Assembly: GCA_027056825.1 (NCBI GenBank)
Contig: JALUJS010000035.1
Location: 1 to 16,887 of the forward strand
DNA from: Candidatus Krumholzibacteriia bacterium
GTDB taxonomy: Bacteria > Krumholzibacteriota > Krumholzibacteriia > LZORAL124-64-63
Direction: 5' to 3'
Length of the DNA stretch: 16,887 nucleotides
In this document: positions 1 through 6,634 of the stretch, piece after piece
How the letters are laid out: each line of letters starts with the position of its first letter
Numbering within the stretch: the stretch's first letter is position 1
Translations under genes and position numbers: made by a program
The notes under the pieces: model-generated
The model's input: only the letters and a program-made list of their open reading frames with translations
Databases searched by the model: none
What the model was told of the DNA's origin: nothing

Positions 1-744
1 CATGACGCCACACAGTTCCCCGGCGCGGAGGGCCTGGGCGATCACACCGCGGGTCTGACCCACTACACCAACGGCAGCACCTTCACCTGCAACCAGTGCC
101 ACACCATTCACGGCGCCACGGCGCAGACCACCAACCCGCCCGGTCTGACCAACCCCATCCTGCTGGCCGACAACCAGACGGGCGCGGCCTACGGGGACTT
201 CTGCATCTCCTGCCACAACGGCACCGCTCCGGCGGCGGCCGCTGAGGGGACCGGAGGCGTGGCCGCCACGGACGTCTTCAACTACAGCGAGATCCTCAAC
301 GACGGCACCGAGGCCAAGCACCCGACCATGACCACCACCGGACCGACTCCCGTCGGCGGCTGCAACAAGTGCCATGACGTGCATGACCCCACCGCCACCG
401 GGACGCTGCAGTACCTGTTGCAGGCGGACAACACCGATTCGCAATTCTGCGTTTCCTGCCACAGCGCCGGCGGTGCTCCGGCGGTTGGCGCCAACTCCCA
501 CTACCTGGGCGTACCCACGGACGTGAACATGAATTCCGGGCTGACACCGGCGTTGCCCTGGGCCAACCAGATCGACGAGGACGGGGTCGTGGGCGCGGAC
601 TATCCTTCGGCCACGGCCAACAGCCTGGTCTGTGAAACCTGTCACTCCGTCCACCGTCAGGGATACTCGGTAACCCCGAGCTATTTCCTGCGTGACAACA
701 ACAGCAACAACGAGATTTGCCAGGCCTGCCACACCGCCAACTAG
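1..744 (+). CDS. Multiheme c-type cytochrome, 3' part (at least 6 hemes)
   Basis: Frame 1 is open from the first base to the TAG at 742-744, so the 5' end with its signal peptide lies outside the window. An internal GTG at 259 is not a real start, because two CxxCH motifs precede it in frame. The 247 visible residues carry six heme-binding motifs: CNQCH (30), CISCH (68), CNKCH (121), CVSCH (150), CETCH (211) and CQACH (240). The rest is rich in Asn, Thr, Gly and Ala with long linkers between hemes, as in secreted or outer-surface multiheme cytochromes. The last motif sits seven residues from the C terminus. A strong hairpin follows the stop, so this gene probably ends its own transcript and is separate from the operon starting at 977. 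Heme number and cellular location of the full protein are unknown. Confidence 0.93.
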   Translation, partial: HDATQFPGAEGLGDHTAGLTHYTNGSTFTCNQCHTIHGATAQTTNPPGLTNPILLADNQTGAAYGDFCISCHNGTAPAAAAEGTGGVAATDVFNYSEILNDGTEAKHPTMTTTGPTPVGGCNKCHDVHDPTATGTLQYLLQADNTDSQFCVSCHSAGGAPAVGANSHYLGVPTDVNMNSGLTPALPWANQIDEDGVVGADYPSATANSLVCETCHSVHRQGYSVTPSYFLRDNNSNNEICQACHTAN

Positions 745-778
745 CGTTGGGACGGGCCCGGCTGCATGTCTCGTAGGT

Positions 779-808
779 CCGGACCCGGGGAAAGATCCCC
801 GGGTCCGG
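779..808 (+). terminator. Strong GC hairpin after the first cytochrome gene
   Basis: CCGGACCCGGGG (779-790) and CCCCGGGTCCGG (797-808) form a perfect 12-bp stem with the 6-nt loop AAAGAT, 34 bp past the stop codon. No T-tract follows, so it may act as an mRNA 3' stabiliser or a weak or factor-assisted terminator rather than a classical intrinsic one. A second small hairpin with a T-run (CCCC-GCC-GGGG then GTTTTT, 859-875) lies further down and could complete termination. Confidence 0.55.
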
Positions 809-903
809 CGCAATTGGCGGGTCATCCGGACGCTTCGGATCCAACCGGCCCGGATTTTCCCCGCCGGGGGTTTTTCGACAACTCACAGGAACGGCCTGTG
901 ATT

Positions 904-926
904 AGCACCGGCCCGGGTGCTACAAT
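904..926 (+). promoter_or_regulatory. Candidate promoter -10 with overlapping palindrome
   Basis: TACAAT at 921-926 matches five of six positions of a sigma-70 -10 box and lies about 50 bp before the first start codon of the long operon. No convincing -35 box is visible at the expected distance. An inverted repeat, AGCACC (904-909) and GGTGCT (916-921) with a 6-nt spacer, ends on the first base of the -10 box, a position where an operator would block transcription. The assignment is by position and motif only. Confidence 0.3.
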
Positions 927-964
927 CAGCGGGTGTCGGCCGATCGGCGGATGCTGGAGGGAAA

Positions 965-969
965 GGGAG
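965..969 (+). promoter_or_regulatory. Ribosome binding site that selects a TTG start
   Basis: GGGAG at 965-969 lies 7 nt before TTG at 977 but 16 nt before the in-frame ATG at 986. Spacing favours the TTG, giving an N terminus MKRMGILQ. Confidence 0.5.
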
Positions 970-976
970 ATCCGGG

Positions 977-2026
977 TTGAAGCGCATGGGGATCCTACAG
1001 GTTTGTGCGGTTATCCTGCTCCTGGTGCCCGGTTATCTTGTCCTGCCGGGCTGTGGATCCGCTCCCCCTTTTCAGGCGGGGCCGGTCTGGCCCGCCGCCC
1101 CCGAGCGGCCCGTGATCCGCTATGAGCGGTCCATCTACGGCAGCTTCGACCTGAAGCGGAGCTTCCTGGGCAAGTTCAAGGATTTCCTGTTCGGCCGTTC
1201 CCCCGACATGACCATCGGCAAGCCCTACGGGATCTGGCTGGACGGGGATTCCCGCCTGCTGGTCGTGGACACCGCGCGCAAGGGGATCCTGGTCCTGGAC
1301 CTCGAGGGTGGTGCCCACCGTTTTATCGCCAAGTTGGGCCCCCACGGCTCCCTGGTCGAGCCCGTCAACGCCGTGACCGACGGGACGGGAAGAATCTACG
1401 TGGCCGACACGGGTCTGCGGAAGGTCGTGGTCCTGGACCGTGAAGGGACCTTCGAATCCTTCATCGGGGAAGGGCTGCTGCAGACCCCGGTCGGTATGGC
1501 CCTGGACGAGGACCGGGGCCGGCTCTATGTGGTGGATTCGGGCCTCGACATGGTGCGGATCTTCTCGCTTGCGGGGGAACCGCTGGGCGAATTCGGAGGG
1601 CCGGGGAACGCCCAGGGCAGTTTCTACCATCCCCTGGGGATCGCGCGCTCGGCGGGCGACACGCTTTACGTCGTGGATGCCTTCCACTTCGCGGTGCAGG
1701 CTTTCGACGCCGACGGCGGCTTCCTGTTCAGTTTCGGATCCGACAGCTCGGGCCTGGGGTCCTTGGCCCGTCCCCGCATGGCGGTCATGGATCCGGAAGG
1801 TCATCTGCTGGTCACCGACGCACTCAATCACAACGTCCAGGTCTTTACCCGAAGCGGTCGCCTGCTGCTGTCCTTCGGCTCCCAGGGGACGGGCCCGGGC
1901 CTGTTCCGTCTTCCGGCCGGGATCTGCCTGGGCGCCGGCAACCGCATCTACGTGGCCGATTCCATCAACCAGAGGATCCAGGTGTTCCGCTATCTCGGCT
2001 TCGGCCCAGGGAGGAATGAGTCATGA
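977..2026 (+). CDS. NHL-repeat beta-propeller lipoprotein
   Basis: This encodes 349 residues from TTG 977; ATG 986 is the alternative start. The N terminus has a lipoprotein signal with LPGC, the acylated Cys being about residue 26 and followed by Gly, so outer-membrane anchoring is likely. A short amphipathic stretch (SFLGKFKDFLFG) precedes six NHL-type blades. Their cores read roughly P-x-G-[IV]-x-[LV]-D followed by [LI]-[YV]-V-x-D and a V-x-[VIA]-F/L-D strand, for example YVADTGLRKVVVLD and YVADSINQRIQVF. NHL propellers are binding scaffolds, not enzymes, in most families. The stop overlaps the ATG of the tetraheme cytochrome gene (ATGA), so the two are translationally coupled. The gene at 4995-5966 is a paralogue with the same kind of partner. 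I infer a cytochrome chaperone or surface scaffold role, which is unproven. I recall NHL proteins encoded next to nanowire cytochromes such as omcS in Geobacter, not verified here. Confidence 0.88.
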   Translation: MKRMGILQVCAVILLLVPGYLVLPGCGSAPPFQAGPVWPAAPERPVIRYERSIYGSFDLKRSFLGKFKDFLFGRSPDMTIGKPYGIWLDGDSRLLVVDTARKGILVLDLEGGAHRFIAKLGPHGSLVEPVNAVTDGTGRIYVADTGLRKVVVLDREGTFESFIGEGLLQTPVGMALDEDRGRLYVVDSGLDMVRIFSLAGEPLGEFGGPGNAQGSFYHPLGIARSAGDTLYVVDAFHFAVQAFDADGGFLFSFGSDSSGLGSLARPRMAVMDPEGHLLVTDALNHNVQVFTRSGRLLLSFGSQGTGPGLFRLPAGICLGAGNRIYVADSINQRIQVFRYLGFGPGRNES

Positions 2027-2685
2027 AAATCCGGGGCGCTGTCCTGCTCGGACTGATGATCCTGTCCACCGTCGCCGTGGCCGGGGTCAAGGACACCGTG
2101 CACAACTTCTCCAGCTCCGCCGCCAGTCCCAACGCCTTCTTCTGGGGCACAAGCCAGGTGTGCGTGTTCTGCCATGCCGTCCACAACGCGGACCCGTCCT
2201 CCCAGGCCCTGGGCAACCATGAGGTCAACCGCGGCCAGCTCTACACCATGTACACGTCCAACACCATGGACATGAACCAGACGGCCAGCCCCAACGAGGG
2301 ATCCCTCATCTGCCTGTCCTGCCATGACGGGACGATCGCCGTCAACTCCCTCAACAACCTGCCTGGGCCCGAGGGGGCGGGAACCTACGGCACGCCCGGC
2401 GGGGCCGGGCTGGACGCCTCCGGCCGGTTGACTTCGGCCTCCCACGCCTTCGTGGGAACGGACCTGAGGGACGACCATCCGGTCGGCGTCCTCTACGACG
2501 CCACCCTGGACCCGAACTTCCACGCCAAGACCGGCAATTCGCAGCTGTACCCCGACAAGCTCCTGTCCGAGGGGATCTACGTGGAGTGCACCTCCTGTCA
2601 CAATCCCCACGACAACACCTATTCGAATTTCCTGGTCGAGAGCAACAGCGGCTCCGCGCTCTGTCTGCGGTGCCACATCCAGTAG
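2023..2685 (+). CDS. Tetraheme c-type cytochrome (cassette 1)
   Basis: The protein has 220 residues. The ATG at 2023 overlaps the previous stop and has AGGGAGG 8 nt upstream. A Sec signal peptide (residues 1-20, ending STVAVA-G) exports it. Four motifs are present: CVFCH (47), CLSCH (97), CTSCH (189) and CLRCH (214). The second is followed by DGTIAV, a sequence often seen in periplasmic doubled-CxxCH cytochromes. A DDHPVGV segment between hemes 2 and 3 offers a likely distal His ligand. Heme 4 is six residues from the C terminus. The gene at 5963-6634 has the same four-heme layout and the same motif words (CLSCHDGTIAV, TSCH, HPV). It is probably a periplasmic or outer-membrane electron carrier working with its NHL partner and the beta-barrel encoded next. 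Confidence 0.93.
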   Translation: MKIRGAVLLGLMILSTVAVAGVKDTVHNFSSSAASPNAFFWGTSQVCVFCHAVHNADPSSQALGNHEVNRGQLYTMYTSNTMDMNQTASPNEGSLICLSCHDGTIAVNSLNNLPGPEGAGTYGTPGGAGLDASGRLTSASHAFVGTDLRDDHPVGVLYDATLDPNFHAKTGNSQLYPDKLLSEGIYVECTSCHNPHDNTYSNFLVESNSGSALCLRCHIQ

Positions 2686-2694
2686 GGGTTGGTG

Positions 2695-4794
2695 GTGAAG
2701 GGAATCCTCCGCGGTCCGGGAGTCGTGATCATCCTGCTGCTGCTGGGTTCCCCGTCGTTCGCCCAACACCGGATGAAGGGGGAGTTGGGGGCTGATTTCG
2801 GCACCTTCGACTTCAGCAACGACGTGTCCACCTACAACGTGTCCCTGGCGGCGGACCGGGGCCTCTCCAACCAGTTCCTGACTCTGGATCTGTCCGGTCC
2901 GGTGGTCAACAACCGATTCGCCACCTACGGGGGCCTGTTCCGGCTGACCGGAACCCAGATCCGCTCGGTGAGCGACGGCAATGTCTACAACGATTACATC
3001 CCCCCGGAATTGACCGGCCACCAGTTCAACCTGTCCCTGTTCCCGGAGCGCAACTACGGGCTGCAGCTCTTCACCGGCAGCGCCCTGACCTATTCGGTGC
3101 GGTACGAGGCCAGCAACCGCTCCGAGGTTCAGATCGAGGATCCGGGCCTGGCCGTGGTCAGAAGATATGCGTCGGAGGTCTCTTCAACGGGAGCCAGGTG
3201 GCGCATGGCCACGGGCGAGAAGGTGGAATACAGCCTGGAGTACAAGGACAACACCAACACGGTGGACCGCCAGTACGACTTCGACGAGAACCGCAACATC
3301 TGGGTGGAATTCTCCACCATCAGTCCCGGTGTCGCTCCGTACTACAACATCCAGGTCGTCAACACGATCCAGGACCGCGACGTCGCCCTGTACATGGACC
3401 TGGCCTTCATCGACACCGTCCGGGCCGGCGCCAGGCTCGATATCGTGGTGGAAGAGGGAACCCGGGAACTGGATTTCGTCCCCGTCGGTCTGAACGCCTA
3501 CCACCGGACGCTGTCCATCTCGTCCGACATGGTCTGGAAGATCTTCTTCAGCGATCCTCCAGGTTCCAAGGATATCGACCAGAACAACCGGATCACCACC
3601 GGCTCCTTCCGCGTCGGCAAGGATGAGGACCGGTTCCGGAGCGAAACCTATCTGGAGTTCAACGACGGCTACGAGCAGGTCCAGAACATGGACACCCAGT
3701 TGAACATGGTCACGAACCAGGCCAGCTACGACCTGTCGTCCCAGGTCGGCTTGCAGTCCATGACCACCTACTCCGCCAACGTCACGGACATCCATGACGT
3801 TTCCCACCAGGAGACCTCGAACCTCAGCCAGCTCACCACCGTGCGCATGATGAAGCCGGGGGGGATGGGCGCCTCGCTTTCACACAACTATTCCCACCTG
3901 GGGTCCAAGACCGACGCCTCGGACATCACCAGCACGAACAACATCTTCAACGGATTGCTCACGGTTCCCACCAGCTGGAACCAGCACCGGGTGGATGTAC
4001 GCCTGGTCGCCAACCTCCTTTCCGATGACTCCGGCTACGCGAACGATCTCTATTCGGCTGAGGTCACCAACAGCCTGGAATTGCGCGCCGGCGGTTTCAA
4101 ATGGCGGCCGCGGCACCAGCTCAAATCGACGCGGGCGGTCCAGCAGAACCCGGACGGCAAGACGACGGAACGGGAATCCCGACTGATGGTCGAGGGGGCC
4201 AGGCCGGACCTGGGGTTCCTGGGCGACTTGAGGCTCAAAGGGCAGTACGACTGGCGCAACCGGAAGGACGGCCGGGGGACGGACATCAAGAACCGCTACC
4301 TGTTGGAGGCCGGTCTGACCCGCAGGGTGGGGCGACGCCTGAAGCTGCAGGTCGTCGGAACCCTGGAGAACGAACTCTACGGTGGGGAGGCGAGCGGCGA
4401 GGGTGCCGACGAACCGGTGACCCGGCGCGAGGACCAGCACCGCAGATCCCTGCGCCTGGACTTCCAGGCCGAGCCCATGCAAGGCATGATTCTGGGTGCG
4501 AGTTCCATGTACATCACCATCAACGGCTCGCGTATCCGCAAGCTTTCACTTTCGCTCAACTGGAAGATCCCGCGGCTGGAAATTCCGGTCCGGTCCTATC
4601 TCATAAAGGAAAGGCGGGAGCTGGAGGGACTGCCGGCCCAGACCCTGCTGCAGGCCGAGACCAAGCTCAGCTACAACTTCCGGCAGATCCGGCTGGTGGC
4701 CAGCCACCGGATGATCAGCGAGACGCTCATCAGCGAGGACTATTCCTACCAGGAAGTCCGGGCCGTCGTCAGCCGCCGGTTCGATGTCTATTAG
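2695..4794 (+). CDS. Outer-membrane beta-barrel, putative porin of a cytochrome conduit
   Basis: This encodes 699 residues from GTG 2695, chosen because AGGGGT at 2684-2689 gives normal spacing; GTG 2692 and TTG 2689 are also in frame. The signal peptide ends GSPSFA-Q. The mature part has many strands of alternating polar and hydrophobic residues with aromatic ends, separated by polar loops rich in Asn, Asp and Thr. It contains no cysteine and no heme motif. The last strand ends in RRFDVY, an aromatic C terminus like the BAM recognition signal. Its length is similar to MtrB/PioB-type barrels of trans-outer-membrane cytochrome conduits, but the N-terminal Cys pair of MtrB is absent, so homology is not claimed. 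It lies 9 bp after a tetraheme gene. An unrelated role as a large beta-barrel is possible. The stop TAG is part of a target duplication of the inserted repeat that follows. Confidence 0.75.
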   Translation: MKGILRGPGVVIILLLLGSPSFAQHRMKGELGADFGTFDFSNDVSTYNVSLAADRGLSNQFLTLDLSGPVVNNRFATYGGLFRLTGTQIRSVSDGNVYNDYIPPELTGHQFNLSLFPERNYGLQLFTGSALTYSVRYEASNRSEVQIEDPGLAVVRRYASEVSSTGARWRMATGEKVEYSLEYKDNTNTVDRQYDFDENRNIWVEFSTISPGVAPYYNIQVVNTIQDRDVALYMDLAFIDTVRAGARLDIVVEEGTRELDFVPVGLNAYHRTLSISSDMVWKIFFSDPPGSKDIDQNNRITTGSFRVGKDEDRFRSETYLEFNDGYEQVQNMDTQLNMVTNQASYDLSSQVGLQSMTTYSANVTDIHDVSHQETSNLSQLTTVRMMKPGGMGASLSHNYSHLGSKTDASDITSTNNIFNGLLTVPTSWNQHRVDVRLVANLLSDDSGYANDLYSAEVTNSLELRAGGFKWRPRHQLKSTRAVQQNPDGKTTERESRLMVEGARPDLGFLGDLRLKGQYDWRNRKDGRGTDIKNRYLLEAGLTRRVGRRLKLQVVGTLENELYGGEASGEGADEPVTRREDQHRRSLRLDFQAEPMQGMILGASSMYITINGSRIRKLSLSLNWKIPRLEIPVRSYLIKERRELEGLPAQTLLQAETKLSYNFRQIRLVASHRMISETLISEDYSYQEVRAVVSRRFDVY
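4791..4794. repeat. Left target-site duplication TTAG
   Basis: TTAG directly before the element is repeated at 4973-4976 directly after it. The last three bases are the beta-barrel stop codon TAG, so insertion left the protein unchanged. Confidence 0.7.
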
Positions 4795-4972
4795 CCCGCA
4801 TTATTCATGAAGGAGCGTAGCGAGGATGAGGAAACAGCGCGACAGGAAGGGGGCTCGCAAGGATTTGCGAGGGAGGCGTACCCGGTGCGGTACGTTGACC
4901 GAGCAAATCCGAGAACGCCTTTCCTGTCGCGCTGTTAACCATCCGCAGTAGCTCCTTCATGAATAATGCGGG
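4795..4972 (+). mobile_element. 178-bp palindromic MITE-like element, copy 1
   Basis: The ends are perfect 22-bp inverted repeats (4795-4816 and 4951-4972, beginning CCCGCATTATTCATGAA). TTAG occurs directly on both sides (4791-4794 and 4973-4976), as expected for a 4-bp target duplication. An inner perfect 16-bp stem pairs 4833-4848 with 4921-4936. Inside it are hairpins CTCGCAA/TTGCGAG (4854-4860, 4865-4871) and CGTACC/GGTACG (4877-4882, 4889-4894). GCAAATCC (4903-4910) can pair with GGATTTGC (4861-4868) as an alternative to the first hairpin. There is no coding capacity for a transposase. Without the insertion the gap from barrel stop to next start would be 18 bp, normal for an operon. CC ends and a 4-bp TTAG-type duplication resemble IS1380-family insertions, but that link is a guess. 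Confidence 0.85.
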
Positions 4973-4976
4973 TTAG
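4973..4976. repeat. Right target-site duplication TTAG
   Basis: This is the second half of the TTAG pair flanking the 178-bp element. It is followed by ACGGGTTTGGGAGG, the leader and ribosome binding site of the next gene. Confidence 0.7.
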
Positions 4977-4994
4977 ACGGGTTTGGGAGGTGGC

Positions 4995-5966
4995 ATGAAA
5001 GCGAGGATCAGCGCAGCCCTGACGGTCGCGGTGCTGCTGTCGGCCGGAGTTCCCGGTTTCGCCCAGCCCGTGTGGACGGGAGGGGACGGGGAGCCGCAGG
5101 TCGCCTTCGCGCGGGAGATCCGGTGTTGCGATCTCAAGCCTTCCCGGAGCCTCCTGGGCCGGATCGGCCGCTTCCTGGGAGGGGGCGACGAGGAGGAGCA
5201 TCTGCACCGGCCCTGTGATGTCCTGGCCTTCGGGGATGTCCTCTATGTTACTTTCCAGGACAGGCCGGTCCTGATCGAGGCGGACCTGGACGGCGGCCGC
5301 TACCGGCAGTTCCGCTGCGAGGAACTGCCCCTGGTCTCTCCCATCGCCCTTTGTGCGGGAGCCGGAGGGGTCCTGGTGACCGACAGCGGAAACGGAGCTG
5401 TGTACAGGCTGGCCGACGGTCGCCTGCAACCTTTCATCACCGGACTGCAGCGGCCCACGGGGATCGCCTGCGGACCGGGCGATACGATCCTGGTGGTGGA
5501 CACGGGCGCCCACGCCGTGAAGATCTTCGACGCCCGGGGCGTCCCGGTGGGCAGTTTCGGCGGGCGGGCCGAAGACGAGACGGGATTCAATTTCCCCACC
5601 TTCGCCGCCGCGGACGGGGATTTGTTCTGGATCAACGACACCCTCAATTTCCGGATCGTGGCCCTGTCCGGGGGGGTGCCGGCGCGGTATCTGGGCAGGG
5701 AAGGAGCGGTTCCGGGCGGCTTCGTGCGGGCCAAGGGCGTGGCGGTGGACGGACGCGGACGGGTATGGGTCGTCGACGCCATGCAGGACAATGTCCAGGT
5801 GTTCGGGCGGGACGGGAATCTGGAACTGGTCATCGGAAGTCGCGGCGGGGAGCCGGGGACGTTCTGGTCCCCCTGCGGGATCTGCATCGACGGTGATCGG
5901 GTCTACCTGGCGGACACCTTCAACGATCGCATCCAGGTCCTGCGCCTGTTGGGAGGAAAACCATGA
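4995..5966 (+). CDS. NHL-repeat beta-propeller, second copy
   Basis: The protein has 323 residues. The ATG at 4995 follows GGGAGG (4985-4990). The signal peptide ends VPGFA-Q, with no lipobox, unlike the paralogue at 977-2026. The stretch SLLGRIGRFLGG (about residues 51-62) corresponds to SFLGKFKDFLFG of the first NHL protein and precedes the blades in both. NHL-like blades follow, for example VLVTDSGNGAVYRL, ILVVDTGAHAVKIFD, VWVVDAMQDNVQVF and VYLADTFNDRIQVLRLL. It holds about eight cysteines scattered through the propeller, including an adjacent pair near residue 45, which may form disulfides; none makes a CxxCH. The stop overlaps the next ATG (ATGA). It likely assists or scaffolds its tetraheme partner, by context only. 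The separation from the barrel gene is filled by the palindromic element. Confidence 0.87.
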   Translation: MKARISAALTVAVLLSAGVPGFAQPVWTGGDGEPQVAFAREIRCCDLKPSRSLLGRIGRFLGGGDEEEHLHRPCDVLAFGDVLYVTFQDRPVLIEADLDGGRYRQFRCEELPLVSPIALCAGAGGVLVTDSGNGAVYRLADGRLQPFITGLQRPTGIACGPGDTILVVDTGAHAVKIFDARGVPVGSFGGRAEDETGFNFPTFAAADGDLFWINDTLNFRIVALSGGVPARYLGREGAVPGGFVRAKGVAVDGRGRVWVVDAMQDNVQVFGRDGNLELVIGSRGGEPGTFWSPCGICIDGDRVYLADTFNDRIQVLRLLGGKP

Positions 5967-6634
5967 AGCGGTGCAGCATGGTGATCGCTGCCGGAGCCTG
6001 CCTGGTTCTGGCCGGACTGGTTTCCCCGGCCGTTGCTGCGGCCGCCGGAAACAGGTCCTCGGTGGTCAATACCCTGCATAACCTTTCGGTAACGGGGCCC
6101 GGCGAGATCAAGGCCCAGACCGAAACGCGTATCTGCATCTTCTGTCACAGCAGCCACGGGGCTTCCCTGGACGGCCCCCTCTGGGGCCACGAGACCACCG
6201 ATCCGGACAAGTTCCTGGTCTACGACCGGCCAACTCTCGCCGGCAGTCCCCGTCAGCCCAACGGGGCCACCAAGCTTTGCCTGTCCTGCCATGACGGAAC
6301 CATCGCCGTGGGGGCCATACATGCCGTTCCCGGCGGCCTGGCCATGCAGGGAGTGGGCGGCCGGGGCGAGATCCCCGCAGGGCGCCGCAGCAACCTGGGC
6401 GTGGACCTGCGCGGCTCCCACCCGGTGTCCATCCCCTTCACCCAGAAGCAGGCGATGGTCAAGTCCTCCCTGCGCTGGCCGCCGCTGGACGTGGACGGCG
6501 AGGTGGGAACCGACACCGACGGGTTCGTGCAGTGCACCTCCTGCCACGATCCGCACGGCAGCCGCTCGGCCACGCTGCCGTTCTGGAGAAAAGAGACCTT
6601 CGGCCAGGTATGCAAGGTGTGCCATGTGTATTGA
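5963..6634 (+). CDS. Tetraheme c-type cytochrome (cassette 2)
   Basis: The protein has 223 residues. The ATG at 5963 is within the ATGA overlap, with GGGAGG 6 nt upstream. A signal peptide with a long Ala/Val/Leu core ends near residues 27-28. The four motifs are CIFCH (58), CLSCH (106, followed by DGTIAV), CTSCH (191) and CKVCH (217), spaced like those of the tetraheme at 2023-2685. RGSHPVS between hemes 2 and 3 matches the DDHPVG of the paralogue and may supply an axial His. The sequences between motifs have diverged strongly, so the duplication is old or the two serve different partners. The next gene overlaps its last 11 bp. Confidence 0.93.
   Translation: MKRCSMVIAAGACLVLAGLVSPAVAAAAGNRSSVVNTLHNLSVTGPGEIKAQTETRICIFCHSSHGASLDGPLWGHETTDPDKFLVYDRPTLAGSPRQPNGATKLCLSCHDGTIAVGAIHAVPGGLAMQGVGGRGEIPAGRRSNLGVDLRGSHPVSIPFTQKQAMVKSSLRWPPLDVDGEVGTDTDGFVQCTSCHDPHGSRSATLPFWRKETFGQVCKVCHVY

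Noticed and set aside
259..261. GTG as a start of the first cytochrome
   Set aside because: The frame is open to base 1 and contains two earlier CxxCH motifs.
995..1831. Long minus-strand reading frame of 278 codons opposite the first NHL gene
   Set aside because: It mirrors a real gene; high GC keeps antisense frames open, and the product is a low-complexity Gly/Gln/His/Val-rich chain without signal or domain.
4795..4972. CRISPR repeat or tRNA-like gene in the structured gap
   Set aside because: There are no regularly spaced direct repeats; the structure is one palindrome with terminal inverted repeats and a target duplication.
4795..4972. Element as a complete insertion sequence
   Set aside because: It is only 178 bp with no transposase frame, and no transposase gene occurs in the window.
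5123..5140. Adjacent cysteines in the second NHL protein as a heme or metal site
   Set aside because: There is no CxxCH and no matching ligand cluster nearby, so a disulfide or free thiols are equally likely.
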